Below are positions 37,611-48,356 of a DNA stretch of 64,000 nt, piece by piece. Under the pieces are notes generated by a model. That model did no database searches and had not been told where the DNA came from. It saw only the letters and a list, made by a program, of their open reading frames with translations. Every line of letters begins with the position of its first letter. Positions within the stretch are counted from its first letter, which is position 1. The stretch spans positions 1 to 64,000 of the forward strand of contig JAACAK010000120.1 of assembly GCA_011774835.1 (NCBI GenBank), written 5' to 3'. The stretch comes from Candidatus Kutchimonas denitrificans. GTDB taxonomy: Bacteria > Gemmatimonadota > Gemmatimonadetes > Palauibacterales > KS3-K002. The position numbers and the translations under genes were made by a program.

Positions 37611-39848
37611 ATGAAGAATCTCATTCATCTGCCCGGCCCGAACCGCCTGGCTCTGGCGGTCGCGGCCTGGCTGTTCCTCGGCTGCAGCTCCACCGCACCG
37701 GTCGAACAGGAACCTGCCCCCGCCACCACCCCCGCCCCCGAGGCCGAGGAGTCGGCGGTCGCGCCGATGCCGGCGTTCACGGTCCCGCCCATGCCTTCGC
37801 TGGAAGACGTCGAGGCGGGTCGCTTCATCAACGGAAAGATGTGGACGTTCGAGTACGCGCCGCTCGAGTACTTCGCCGAGACCTACGGCTTCCAACCTGA
37901 CCAGGAGTGGTTCGAGAAGGCACGGCTGGGCGCTCTGCGCATCCAGGGTTGCTCGGCTTCCTTCGTTTCACCGCACGGGCTCGTCCTCACCAACCACCAC
38001 TGCGCCCGGGGCAGCGTCACCGAGGTGAGCGAGCCGGATGAGAATCTTCTGGACAACGGTTTCTACGCGTTGGGCCTCTCGGACGAGCGCCCGTCCAGCC
38101 AGACCGCTGACCAGCTGATCGAGATCGTCGATGTCACCGACCGGGTGCGGGCGGCGACGGCAACGGTCCCCGAGGCGGAGATGGCGCAGGCGGCGGAAGC
38201 CGCCAGCTCCACGATCGCGGACAGCATGACCGCCGCGCGCGGCGGCGCCGAGGCGGGGATCATGGTCGAGGTGATCGCGCTGTGGAACGGGGCACGTTAC
38301 TCGGCCTATGTATTTCGCCGTTACGACGACGTGCGCCTGGTCCTCGCTCCCGAGCTACAGATCGGCTTCTTCGGCGGCGACCCGGACAACTTCACGTACC
38401 CGCGCTACAACCTGGACATGTCGTTCTACCGGATCTACGGGGAGGACGGGGAGCCGCTCGAATCGAACAACCACTTCACCTGGAGCGAAGACGGGGTGGA
38501 GCAGGGCGACGCCGTTTTCGTGATCGGCAACCCGGGCGGCAGCAGCCGCTTGCAGACGGTCTCCCAGCTGGAGTTCCGACGGGCGGTGGGGGACAAGACC
38601 CTCCTCGGTTTCCTCGACACACGCCTGCCGGTGCTGAAAGCGTACCTCGCGGCCGACCCCGAGGGCGCCGAGGAGCAAGACCTGCGCAATACGATCTTCA
38701 GCCTGGAGAACACCCAGAAGGCCTACCGGGGCATTTGGGAGGGCCTGTTCAATCCGGAGTACATGGCGCAGCTGGCTGACGCCGAGGCCGACTTCCGGGC
38801 GGCGCTCCAGGCGGACCCGGAGCTTAGCGCTGAGTACGGCGGACTGTTCGACCGCATGGCCGACATCCAGGCGCAGAAGATCGCGCTGGGACCCCAATAC
38901 GGCACCACCTTCGCGTTGGGCAGCCCGAACTGGACGTCCGCCACCATGTTGCGGGCGCTCTACGCCTACCTGTACCTGACCCGTCAGGCGGAGTCTTTCA
39001 AGACGCAGCTGCTGGCGGTCGAGACCAAGCATCCGGTGCTGGAGCGCGGGATGTTGGAGGCGCGGTTGCGGGACATCCAGAAGTACCTGAGCCCCGAGCA
39101 CGAGGTCACGACGCAGCTCCTGCAGGGGCGCACCGCCGAGGAGACGGCCGAGGCGTTGATCTCGCACTCCGTGCTCGCCGACTCGGCGCGCGCGGCCGAC
39201 GCCGTCGAATCAGGCACGCTCACGTTGGAGGACCCGGCGGTCCAGGCGATGGCACAGCTGTTCGAACCGACGAGGAACGTGCAGGCCACGTACGGCGCTC
39301 TCAATGAAGACGAAGAGGTGATCGAGCAGCAGTTGGGCCAGGCACACTTCGGCGTCTACGGCACCACGATGCCGCCGGACGCCACGTTCTCGCTGCGAAT
39401 CGCCGACGGGCGGGTGGAAGGCTATGAGTACAACGGGACGGTCGCCCCGATCCACACCACCTTCTATGGCCTCTACGACCGCTACTACTCGCACGGCGGT
39501 CCCGGCACGCCCTGGGACCTGCCCGCCGGCTGGTTGGCGCCGCCCGATGCGTTCGACCCGGCAACGCCCCTCAACTTCGTCACCACCGCCGACATCATCG
39601 GCGGCAACTCCGGATCGCCGGTCATCAACGACGATCTCGAGGTCGTCGGCCTGATCTTCGACGGCAACATCGAGAGCCTTCCCGGCGATTACATCTACGA
39701 TCCCGAGGTCAATCGTTCCGTCGCCGTCGATGTGCGCGGGATTCTCGAAGCACTCGATGACATATACGATGCCGACCGGATCGTGCTGGAGCTGACCACC
39801 GGCCGGATGGTGGCGACCGAAGCGGAGGCGGACGCGGTGAGGCGATAG
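37611..39848 (+). CDS. S46 family peptidase (dipeptidyl-peptidase 7/11-like)
   Basis: 745 aa; lipobox LFLGCSS; ASFVSPHGLVLTNHHCARG; TTADIIGGNSGSPVIND. Confidence 0.95.
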   Translation: MKNLIHLPGPNRLALAVAAWLFLGCSSTAPVEQEPAPATTPAPEAEESAVAPMPAFTVPPMPSLEDVEAGRFINGKMWTFEYAPLEYFAETYGFQPDQEWFEKARLGALRIQGCSASFVSPHGLVLTNHHCARGSVTEVSEPDENLLDNGFYALGLSDERPSSQTADQLIEIVDVTDRVRAATATVPEAEMAQAAEAASSTIADSMTAARGGAEAGIMVEVIALWNGARYSAYVFRRYDDVRLVLAPELQIGFFGGDPDNFTYPRYNLDMSFYRIYGEDGEPLESNNHFTWSEDGVEQGDAVFVIGNPGGSSRLQTVSQLEFRRAVGDKTLLGFLDTRLPVLKAYLAADPEGAEEQDLRNTIFSLENTQKAYRGIWEGLFNPEYMAQLADAEADFRAALQADPELSAEYGGLFDRMADIQAQKIALGPQYGTTFALGSPNWTSATMLRALYAYLYLTRQAESFKTQLLAVETKHPVLERGMLEARLRDIQKYLSPEHEVTTQLLQGRTAEETAEALISHSVLADSARAADAVESGTLTLEDPAVQAMAQLFEPTRNVQATYGALNEDEEVIEQQLGQAHFGVYGTTMPPDATFSLRIADGRVEGYEYNGTVAPIHTTFYGLYDRYYSHGGPGTPWDLPAGWLAPPDAFDPATPLNFVTTADIIGGNSGSPVINDDLEVVGLIFDGNIESLPGDYIYDPEVNRSVAVDVRGILEALDDIYDADRIVLELTTGRMVATEAEADAVRR

Positions 39849-39970
39849 GTTGGTAGGTTGGTGCGTTAGTCGGTTAGTGGGTGGACTGGTGATCGGCGCC
39901 CAGGGTTACATGGCTGACCTGACCGCTCTCCAATCAACCAACCCACCAACCCACCAACCTACCAACTCAC
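39846..39970. terminator. Octamer-repeat imperfect inverted repeat (ggttggta/ggttagtg ... caaccaacccaccaacc) between convergent genes; candidate bidirectional terminator
   Basis: Left taggttggtaggttggtgcgttagtcggttagtgggtgg; right caatcaaccaacccaccaacccaccaacctaccaactcac. Confidence 0.65.
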
Positions 39971-40863
39971 TCCTCCTCGTCACCGATCAGCAGGGCGACG
40001 CCGCCGGCCAGGCCCCAATCCCCCGAGTTGCCGGCGTAACCGGCGAAGCCCCCGAAGTCGACGAGCCAGGAACCCAGGCGGAAGTCCAACCCGAGCATCA
40101 GTTCCCCAATGTCCTCGGTGCCCACAGGCACACGTTGCCGCGTGCTCGCCCGCCCGTACGCTCCGGCGCGGACGCGGAGCCGCTGCGGCAGGCCGAGATC
40201 ATAGAGGAACTGCGCGCTGTACGCGAAGACATCGTTCTGCTCGAAGTTCTCCAACGGCGCCTCGAGGATGGCCAGACCCGCATCACCGGTAAACCGCAGC
40301 GGCCCGCCACCATAGCTCCCCAGCAACGTCATGCGAACGTTGGTCGTATTGGTGCCCAGCCCCTCGGCCTGGTTGCTGGAGGGAATGTCGAACCGCAGCC
40401 GACCGCCGAAGGCGAAGCCATCGGCATCGCCCAGCGCCTTGAACGTGACGTCGGCCGAAACGTTGCCAGCACCCGAGCTCTCGCCGTCCGCGAGCCCCTC
40501 GTCGGGCGTCACGAGCGGCATCCCCAACGTGTCGACGTTGAGCACCTTGTAAGCGTCACCCTCGAGACTGATAATGAGCCCGTCCGCGATGGCCCAAGAG
40601 ATCTGCAGCCTTCCGAATGTCTCCAGGTCGCCCCGGGCATCGAGCAGCGGGATCACGACGTTCCGCTCGTAGAGAGCGCCGACGCCGAAGATCATGTGGC
40701 CGCGCTTCGCCAGCACGACAGGCTGGATGGGGGCGTCCCGGACCAGAGCGTTCTGCGACTCGGCGGGCACCGCCGGACCGAGCAGCAAAATGGCGGCGAG
40801 AAGCGAGCCGCCGACACGCGACGACCTGGTCATGACCATCCTGCCCTTGACCCGCTCATCCAC
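39967..40863 (-). CDS. Exported, probably outer-membrane-associated protein of unknown function
   Basis: 298 aa; signal peptide VGGSLLAAILLLGPAVPAESQ; beta-rich sequence; start could be 40833. Confidence 0.65.
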   Translation of the reverse strand: MDERVKGRMVMTRSSRVGGSLLAAILLLGPAVPAESQNALVRDAPIQPVVLAKRGHMIFGVGALYERNVVIPLLDARGDLETFGRLQISWAIADGLIISLEGDAYKVLNVDTLGMPLVTPDEGLADGESSGAGNVSADVTFKALGDADGFAFGGRLRFDIPSSNQAEGLGTNTTNVRMTLLGSYGGGPLRFTGDAGLAILEAPLENFEQNDVFAYSAQFLYDLGLPQRLRVRAGAYGRASTRQRVPVGTEDIGELMLGLDFRLGSWLVDFGGFAGYAGNSGDWGLAGGVALLIGDEEE

Positions 40864-40889
40864 TGCACACCGAGGTACCGACGCACCGA

Positions 40890-42098
40890 CTACCGGAGCG
40901 CTCGTTCGAAGTCCGCCACGATGTCCTCCGGATCTTCCAGCCCCACCGAGACCCGAATCAGGTTCTCCGATATGCCCGCTTCGGCGCGCTGAGCCGGGGT
41001 CAGCCGGGCATGGATCATCGAAGCGGCGTGAACGGCCAGGGTTTCCGTGCCACCCAGGCTCACCGCGCGTCGGGCCAGCTCCAGCCGTGCGGTGAAGTCA
41101 CGAGCCGCGTCGAAACCGCCCGCCAGCTCGAAGACAACCATGCCGCCGAAGCCGTCCATCTGTTTCGCTGCGAGCTCGTGCTGCGGGTGCGAGGCGAGTC
41201 CAGGATAGTAGACGCGCTCTATCGCGGCATGGCCTTCGAGGAACTCGGCGACGGCCATGGCGCTGCTGTTGTGGCGGGCGACACGGAAAGGGAGGGTCTG
41301 CAGCCCGCGACCCAGCAACCAGGCCTCGAACGGGTGAGAGATCCCACCGTGGATGATATGTGCGAGCCACAGCTCGTCGATAAGCTCCTTGCGACCCACG
41401 ACGAAGCCGGCGGTGAGATCGCTGTGCCCGCCCAGGTACTTGGTCGCGCTGTGGACCACGAGATCGATACCGTGCTCGAGCGGACGCTGGTTGATCGGTG
41501 TGGCAAACGTGTTGTCCATGCAGACGAACGCGTCATGGTCGCGGGCGATGCCCATGACGCCCGCCAGGTCGGTGATCGTCAGCGTCGGGTTGGTGGGCGT
41601 CTCGAGCATCACGAGTCGCGTGTTCGGTCGCATCGCGTCAGCGAACGCATCGAGATCGGTCTGATCCACCATTGTCACCTCGATCCCGTACCGAGGCAGC
41701 CAGCTTTCCAGCGCCTTCATCGTTCCGACGTAGTGGCAATTCTGGCTCACCAGGTGGTCGCCGTTCTTCAGCATGCCGAGAAAGACCAGCATGATCGCCG
41801 CCATGCCGGACCCGGTGACGAGTGCCGCCTCTCCGCCCTCCAGCTCCGCTAAGGCGGTCTGTACCGCGCTGAAATTCGGGTTGCCGTACCGCGTGTAGAA
41901 CGTCTCCGGCTGGGTTGCTGTCGCGGCGTCCGCCACTTCCTCCGGCCGGTGGAACTCGAAGGTCGAGCTTTGCCAGATCGGCGCTGTCAACGACGTGCCG
42001 CCACCCGGCCCCATCGCTGCACCGCCCCCCGTCACCGATCGTATCACCCGGGTCGACATCCCCCACTCGCGCGACTTCGGTTTCCTGATCGTCATCAC
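40890..42098 (-). CDS. Cys/Met metabolism PLP-dependent enzyme (cystathionine gamma-synthase/lyase-like)
   Basis: 402 aa; YTRYGNPNFSAVQTALAELEGGEAALVTGSGMAAI; DNTFATPINQRPLEHGIDLVVHSATKYLGGHSD. Confidence 0.95.
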   Translation of the reverse strand: MMTIRKPKSREWGMSTRVIRSVTGGGAAMGPGGGTSLTAPIWQSSTFEFHRPEEVADAATATQPETFYTRYGNPNFSAVQTALAELEGGEAALVTGSGMAAIMLVFLGMLKNGDHLVSQNCHYVGTMKALESWLPRYGIEVTMVDQTDLDAFADAMRPNTRLVMLETPTNPTLTITDLAGVMGIARDHDAFVCMDNTFATPINQRPLEHGIDLVVHSATKYLGGHSDLTAGFVVGRKELIDELWLAHIIHGGISHPFEAWLLGRGLQTLPFRVARHNSSAMAVAEFLEGHAAIERVYYPGLASHPQHELAAKQMDGFGGMVVFELAGGFDAARDFTARLELARRAVSLGGTETLAVHAASMIHARLTPAQRAEAGISENLIRVSVGLEDPEDIVADFERALR

Positions 42099-42124
42099 GT
42101 CTCCTCCGGCATCCCGACGACGCT

Positions 42125-45100
42125 TCAGCTACGGCCTTCGAGTATCAGCGTCGACTGGCGGACGGCTTCTCGTGTGGCCACGGTTAGCGCCGCCATGTTG
42201 ATGTGCTCGGACGTCAGCAGCTCCTCCAACGTTTCACGCACCACCTCGAGGCGCTCCGCGTGCCTGGCGCTGAATTCCTCGATCTGCTCCTCGATCGACC
42301 TGTCCCTGCCGCCGTTCGTCAGCACAGCGAGTGTCAGGTTGCGTCGCGCCTGACCCAGATCCTGTATCAGCCCCTGCGCCGCGCGCTGCTCCCACTCGTC
42401 TTCGCCGGGCGTCAGTTTCAGCAGCTCCAGCAGGAGGGCGAAGTCGATGTGACCGGCGAGGGCGAAATACACCCGTCCCACATCGACCACGGGCCGGTCG
42501 AACTCTCTCGAGATCCGCGTCACTTCCATCAGGTCCTCGAGGAACTGCAGCGCCGCCACTCGCAACGCCACCTCTTTCGGCACACCACTGGCGGTGAACT
42601 CATCGAGCGCCTGCTCGAACTCGGCGCTCTGCGACGCGTGCAGGATCGTGGGCAGGATGTCACAGAGCTCCTGTACCGGGCCCCTGAACTTCGTGATCAC
42701 ACCGCCAACGTCCACGTCCGCCGGCAGGTTCTCCACCGCCCAGCGGACCGTGCGATCCAGTATCCCCTCCAGTGCGAGCAGCCAGCGATACTGCTGCTCG
42801 GGGGGCAGGCGGATATCGTCCTGCTCCATGCGCCGCAGCAGCTCCGCCGTACCCATGATCTCGGCGGCGATGTACCAGCCGCGGGCCACAGCCGCTGGCG
42901 TGACACCCGAGTCTCGAACCACGCGGGGCACGAACGTGCAGCCCATCAGGTCGATCAGCCGGTTGGTCAGCACCGTTGCAGCGACCTCGCGGTGAAGGCG
43001 ATGGGTGAGCAGGTCCTCCTTTCCCACCCGATCGACCACGGCCGCCGGGAAGTAGGAGACCAGGCAGCTGAGGAGTGCGGGTTCCTCGGTCAGCGTCGAC
43101 GCGATGACCTCTCGCTTCAGATGGAGCTTGCTGTAGGCCAGCAGGAGCGACAGCTCGGGGCGCGTCAGGCTCTTGCCCTGCTCCTTGCGTGTCTGCAGCC
43201 GACCCCAGCCCGGAATGTGCTCGAGCGCGCGGCGCAGCCCGGCTCGCTGCTCCAGGTAATAGGAAGCGTCTCGGAAGTCCGCCAACCGCTCACGCGCACG
43301 CGCCTGTTCAAGGCTCAGCGCCCGGCTCTGGGCTCGATTGTTGGCTAGCACCTTCTCGCCCACCTCATCTTTGATCTGCACCAGCAGCTCGTTGCGCTCG
43401 TCGTAGGTCATCGCGCCGCGATCGATAGACTTGCGGAACAGAATCTTCAGGTTGACCTCGCGATCCGACATGTCGACGCCGCCCGAGTTGTCGATCGCGT
43501 CCGTGTTCACGCGGCCACCGTCCAACGCGTAGTCGATGCGCGCACGCTGCGTCAGCCCCAGGTTACCGCCCTCGCCCACCACCTGCACCCGCAGCTCGTT
43601 CGCATCGATCCGCACCGCGTCGTTGCTCGAGTCCCCGACATCGGCCTGCGTTTCCTCGGCAGACTTCACGTACGTGCCGATGCCGCCGTTCCACAGCAGG
43701 TCGGCGGGCGCCCTCAGAATCGCCTGGATCAGCGTCTGCCCGTTCACTGTCGATGCGTCGATGTCCAGCGCCCGGCGCACCTCGTCCGACAGTCGAATCT
43801 CCTTCGCACCCCGCGGGTAGACCGCGCCGCCGGCGCTCAGCACCGACCGATCGTAGTCGTCCCAGCTGGACGTAGGCAGCTTGAACAGTCGGGCGCGCTC
43901 GGCATAAGACGCCTCGGGGTCAGGGTCCGGGTCCACGAAGATGTGGCGATGGTCGAAGGCGGCCAGGAGGCGAATCGTTCGGCTCAGCAGCATGCCGTTG
44001 CCGAACACATCGCCGCTCATGTCGCCGATGCCGACCACCGTGATCGGCTCGGCGTTTGGGTCGACGCCCATCTCGCGGAAGTGGTGACGGACGCACTCCC
44101 ATGCCCCGCGCGCGGTGATCCGCTCTTTCTTGTGGTCGTAACCGTGGGAGCCGCCCGAAGCGAAGGCGTCGTCCATCCAGAAGTCGTACTCGGCAGCGAT
44201 CGCGTTCGCCACGTCAGAATACGCCGCCGTCCCCTTGTCCGCCGCCACGACCAGGTACGGGTCCTCATCGTCGTAGATCACCGTGTCGGGTGGCCTGACG
44301 ATCTCTCCATCCACCACGTTGTCGGTCACGTCGAGCAGGCCGCCGATGAAGTCTCTGTACGAAGCACGGACGGCCGGCTCGATCTGGGCTCGATCGGTCG
44401 GCGGCTTGCGGACATAGAAGGCGCCCTTCGCCCCGCTCGGCACGATCACCGCGTTCTTCACCTGTTGCGTCTTGACCAGTCCCAGCACCTCGGTTCGGAA
44501 GTCGTCCGGGCGCTCGCTCCACCGCAGCCCACCTCGAGCAACGGGTCCGAACCGTAGATGCAGGCCGGCGGTTTGCGGTCCATGGACGAACATCTCCCGC
44601 GCCGGCCGCGGATAGGGCATCTGCTCGATCGCTTCGCAGTCCAGCTTGAACGTCGTGCGCGGCCACTGCAGGTCGCGCCGCAGGTTGCGGTAGTAGCTGG
44701 TCCGCACGGTGGCGTGAATCAGATTGTGCAGTCGGCGCAGCGTGAGGTCGTCGTTGATCGACACCACCGCCTGCAACGATTCGAAGAAGCGCGAGCTGCG
44801 ATCTCCTATCGCCGCATCACGATCGCCCACGAACGCCGGGTCGAACTTGGCATGGAAGACCTGGCAGAGCAGTTGCGCGCAACCGGGATAATTGGTCAGC
44901 GCATCGGGCGCCGCGCGGCGGCTGGTCAGCGCACCGATCTGGAACGCGTAGGCGGAATACGCCCGCAGGACCGACGCTTCTTCCCACGTGATGCCTGCCG
45001 TAATGACCAGCTGGTTGAATGCGTCATCGTCGGCTTGGCCGCTCGCCACCGCCCGCAGCGTCTCGGTGAGACGCTCGCCCACTATCCCTCCATCGAGACG

Positions 45101-46963
45101 CTTTCGGTCCGGACCCTGAACGATGAACGTGTGAATGGTCGCCGCGCTGGCTCCCGACCCGACGTCCATCGCATCCGCCTCGATCACCCTGAGCCCCAGG
45201 TGCTCCAGGACCGGCATGGCGTCGGCCAGGATCATCGAGCCGCGCGGCACGAACAGCCGCAGCGAGCTCGTCTCCACGCCACCGTTGACCCGTTCATCCA
45301 GCGAAACCTGCAGCGAACCCGTCTCGCGCAGCTGCTCGAGAAGCTGGATATCCTCTACGGCCGTGTCGACATCGGTGGTCGCCACGTAGCCAGGAGAGAA
45401 CGACTCGAAGTACATCTCCTCCAGGCCGTGTACGGCTTCCGCGTCGCGCTCCTCGCCGAGCGCGTCCCGCAGCCGCTGCTTCCACGTCCGTACGATCGAC
45501 CCGACCAGCTTCTTCAGCTCGCCGACATCGACCGCCTCCACCCGTTCCGGCGATGCCGAGATGTAAAAGTGGAGCCGGGCGGTATCGCCGGTCCCGATCG
45601 ACAGATGGTCATTGAGAACGGTGCCGCCGAGAGCTCGTGATATCTCACCACGCAACCGGCCGCGCACCTCGTCGGTGTAGTTCCGTTTCGGCAGTATCAC
45701 CATGACGTTCACGCCGCGGCCCAACGAATCGGGTGTGACCACGAGCCGCACGTCACCGGTGTCCTCCGTGGCCATCACCGCAGAGATGCGCCTCTCCAGA
45801 TCATCGGGGCTGACCAGGAACAGCTCCTCGAGCGGCATGTCGTTGAACAGCGCGATGATCGCCTTGTAGTCATGCGACAGCTTCGGGACGTCCGCTCTGT
45901 CGAGTACTTCCCTCAGCTTTTGGCGGAGGATCGGTATGTCGTTCTTGGGGAACGTGTACGCCTGCCAGGTGAACAGTCCCAGAAAGCGCCACTCGCCGAT
46001 GACGGCGCCGTCCTCGTCCAGCTTCTTCACTCCGACGTAGTCCATGCGCGCGCGGCGGTGCACGCGAGACTCCGAGTTCGCCTTCGAGACCAGCAGTATC
46101 GGACCGTGCAGCGCCCGAGCCCGCAGCTCCGCGGGCATCTGTTCGACCGGTATTGGCTCCCAGATGGCCGACTCCTCCTCGCGACGGAGTATGCCTAGCC
46201 CCGACCCACGCCTGACCGAGGCGAAGACCCTGCCGTCTTGCTCGGCCTTGAAGTCGTACTCGCGGAAGCCGAGATAGATGAATCCACCGTCCCGCAGCCA
46301 TTCGAGGAGCGCGCCGATCTCCTCGATCTCCTCTGCCGATCGCTGCCCGTCACGAGCGTAGCCGCGAAGCACATCGACGACCTCGTTGGTCTTCTTCAGC
46401 ATGAGCGGGAAGTCGTCGGTGGCGAGACGAAGATCCTCCATGCAGACGCGGATGTCCGACTCGAGGGCGGAGAGGGTGGCCTGGTCGATGTGGCCCTCGA
46501 ACTCACAGTACGTCGCCGAGATCTTCTGGCCCTCGGCTCGCCAATCGCCAACCCCGATGACCTTCCCCTGGGCGTCCCGATCCACGACAACCACAGGGTG
46601 CAGCTGGTGCCGGATCTCGAACCCTTTGGACGTCAGGTACTGACGGACGGTGTCGACCACGAACGGCCGGTCGCTGATCACGACTTCGGCGCCACCATGG
46701 TGACCGTAGTTGGGACGCTGGTAGACACGAACTCCGATCTCGTCGGCGGCGGTTTCCTCCACTAGCCGGAAGACGGACAGCACGAGCTCTTCCAGCTCGC
46801 CCGGCCGTCTCTCTGCGAAGAAGTCCGGGGTTGCCCGACTCAGCAGCTCTCGCGCGAACGACTTCAGCGCTTCGACCTGATCCGGGTCAACGCTATTCGC
46901 TATGGATTCGATAACCTCGTCGAAGCCGGGAAGGGCCTCTTCGACCTGCGTTCTCGTTTTCAT
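42125..46963 (-). CDS. gdhB: NAD-specific glutamate dehydrogenase, large (about 180 kDa) class
   Basis: 1612 aa; LRFGPVARGGLRWSERPDDFRTEVLGLVKTQQVKNAVIVPSGAKGAFY. Confidence 0.96.
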   Translation of the reverse strand: MKTRTQVEEALPGFDEVIESIANSVDPDQVEALKSFARELLSRATPDFFAERRPGELEELVLSVFRLVEETAADEIGVRVYQRPNYGHHGGAEVVISDRPFVVDTVRQYLTSKGFEIRHQLHPVVVVDRDAQGKVIGVGDWRAEGQKISATYCEFEGHIDQATLSALESDIRVCMEDLRLATDDFPLMLKKTNEVVDVLRGYARDGQRSAEEIEEIGALLEWLRDGGFIYLGFREYDFKAEQDGRVFASVRRGSGLGILRREEESAIWEPIPVEQMPAELRARALHGPILLVSKANSESRVHRRARMDYVGVKKLDEDGAVIGEWRFLGLFTWQAYTFPKNDIPILRQKLREVLDRADVPKLSHDYKAIIALFNDMPLEELFLVSPDDLERRISAVMATEDTGDVRLVVTPDSLGRGVNVMVILPKRNYTDEVRGRLRGEISRALGGTVLNDHLSIGTGDTARLHFYISASPERVEAVDVGELKKLVGSIVRTWKQRLRDALGEERDAEAVHGLEEMYFESFSPGYVATTDVDTAVEDIQLLEQLRETGSLQVSLDERVNGGVETSSLRLFVPRGSMILADAMPVLEHLGLRVIEADAMDVGSGASAATIHTFIVQGPDRKRLDGGIVGERLTETLRAVASGQADDDAFNQLVITAGITWEEASVLRAYSAYAFQIGALTSRRAAPDALTNYPGCAQLLCQVFHAKFDPAFVGDRDAAIGDRSSRFFESLQAVVSINDDLTLRRLHNLIHATVRTSYYRNLRRDLQWPRTTFKLDCEAIEQMPYPRPAREMFVHGPQTAGLHLRFGPVARGGLRWSERPDDFRTEVLGLVKTQQVKNAVIVPSGAKGAFYVRKPPTDRAQIEPAVRASYRDFIGGLLDVTDNVVDGEIVRPPDTVIYDDEDPYLVVAADKGTAAYSDVANAIAAEYDFWMDDAFASGGSHGYDHKKERITARGAWECVRHHFREMGVDPNAEPITVVGIGDMSGDVFGNGMLLSRTIRLLAAFDHRHIFVDPDPDPEASYAERARLFKLPTSSWDDYDRSVLSAGGAVYPRGAKEIRLSDEVRRALDIDASTVNGQTLIQAILRAPADLLWNGGIGTYVKSAEETQADVGDSSNDAVRIDANELRVQVVGEGGNLGLTQRARIDYALDGGRVNTDAIDNSGGVDMSDREVNLKILFRKSIDRGAMTYDERNELLVQIKDEVGEKVLANNRAQSRALSLEQARARERLADFRDASYYLEQRAGLRRALEHIPGWGRLQTRKEQGKSLTRPELSLLLAYSKLHLKREVIASTLTEEPALLSCLVSYFPAAVVDRVGKEDLLTHRLHREVAATVLTNRLIDLMGCTFVPRVVRDSGVTPAAVARGWYIAAEIMGTAELLRRMEQDDIRLPPEQQYRWLLALEGILDRTVRWAVENLPADVDVGGVITKFRGPVQELCDILPTILHASQSAEFEQALDEFTASGVPKEVALRVAALQFLEDLMEVTRISREFDRPVVDVGRVYFALAGHIDFALLLELLKLTPGEDEWEQRAAQGLIQDLGQARRNLTLAVLTNGGRDRSIEEQIEEFSARHAERLEVVRETLEELLTSEHINMAALTVATREAVRQSTLILEGRS

Positions 46964-47239
46964 CTTGCCTGCGATCTGCCTTCACGCCGAAGGTTCGGCG
47001 GTCATCAACCTGGTCCTCAAACCGCGGGTTTCGGCCGACTTACGCTGGCGCGAACCCGTAACTGGCCACAATATATTCGGCCACGGGCAAACTGCGAGAA
47101 GGCTCGCGAAGTCGCAAAACGCCACCCTCGGCGGCGCTGCCGCCCGGTGTTGCCCGCACCCACGGCACGAGCCGCAAGGATCACGCCCGAGTCAGGGTTC
47201 GAACCGGCGCCAGCGAGGGCGTCAGGAACGTGACGATCG

Positions 47240-48304
47240 GTGAAGCCCTTGAGCTCGACACCGGTAGCCGCACGCTCAACAGAGACCGTCGGTCCGTTCA
47301 GGCCCGCCTGGTGGCTGCGTGGGCCACATCGCCAGACAGTATGGGCTCGGCTCGTCCGTGGCCACCCGCAGGTGTCCACGACCCGAGCGCGCTGGACCAC
47401 TCCCGACGGTGATTTCCTCGACATCGATTTCGTCGATGGCCCGATCGGCTCACCGCAGTTGCTCGCGCTTCATGGACTCGAGGGCTCGTCGGAACGGAAG
47501 TATGTGCGTGGCCTGCTCTCGTTGGCCAAAGCACGAGGCTGGCGGGGCCTGGGGCTCAATTTCCGCGGGTGTAGCGGCCAGCTCAACCGGGCGCCGCGTC
47601 TCTACCACTCCGGCGAGACGAGCGACCTCGGTTGGGTGATCGGTCAGCTGGCCAAGCGCGACCCGGGAGCGCCGATTCTGCCCGTTGGTGTGTCGCTGGG
47701 CGGCAACGTCTTGCTCAAGTGGCTGGGAGAAGAGGGCGTTCAGGCTCCGGACGAAGTGCGCGCGGCCGTGGCGATCTCGGTGCCGTTCGACCTCGGCGCC
47801 TCGGCGGCCCGGATGTCACGCGGCCTGGGTCGGCTTTACACCCGGTTCTTCCTGCGCACCCTCAAGCCCAAGGCGCTGGCCAAGGCCCGTGAGTACCCCG
47901 AGCTCCTGGATGAGCGCGCCGTCCGTCGGGCGAGGAACTGGCGCGCTTATGACGAAGCGGCAACGGCGCCCTTGCACGGCTTCGAGAGCGCCGAGGACTA
48001 CTGGGAACAATCGAGCTCGATTCATTATCTGGATCGGATCCGGCGGCCCGCCCTGCTGATCAGCGCAAAGGACGACCCGTTCCTACCGGCCTCCTGCCTG
48101 CCCCACGATTCGGTGAGCGGGTCCGAGTGGCTGCAGGCGGAGTTCACCCACCGGGGCGGCCACGCCGGGTTCGTGGCGGGTCGTTACCCGTGGCAAACGA
48201 TCTATTGGGCGGAACGGCGAGCGGTGGACTTCCTGGCCCAATACGTCCCCACCCTACGCCCCGTGTGGACGGCGAAAGGAGTGGACGAACGGTTAGAGGC
48301 CTGA
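47240..48304 (+). CDS. YheT-like alpha/beta hydrolase
   Basis: 354 aa; PAWWLRGPHRQTVWARL, LLALHGLEGSSERKYVRGL, LNFRGCSGQLNRAPRLYHSGETSDL. Confidence 0.93.
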   Translation: MKPLSSTPVAARSTETVGPFRPAWWLRGPHRQTVWARLVRGHPQVSTTRARWTTPDGDFLDIDFVDGPIGSPQLLALHGLEGSSERKYVRGLLSLAKARGWRGLGLNFRGCSGQLNRAPRLYHSGETSDLGWVIGQLAKRDPGAPILPVGVSLGGNVLLKWLGEEGVQAPDEVRAAVAISVPFDLGASAARMSRGLGRLYTRFFLRTLKPKALAKAREYPELLDERAVRRARNWRAYDEAATAPLHGFESAEDYWEQSSSIHYLDRIRRPALLISAKDDPFLPASCLPHDSVSGSEWLQAEFTHRGGHAGFVAGRYPWQTIYWAERRAVDFLAQYVPTLRPVWTAKGVDERLEA

Positions 48305-48320
48305 ACGGCAGCGGTTCAAG

Positions 48321-48351
48321 TACTCCCCACTCCCGACTCCCCACTCCCTAC
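48321..48351. repeat. Heptamer tract (ccactcc/cgactcc) between convergent genes
   Basis: tactccccactcccgactccccactccctacc read directly. Confidence 0.8.
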
Positions 48352-48356
48352 CGCTT

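Noticed and set aside
47191-47210. tRNA T-arm-like string gtcagggttcgaaccggcgc
   Set aside because: No pairing 5-bp T-stem, no D-arm, anticodon arm or acceptor stem could be assembled on either strand
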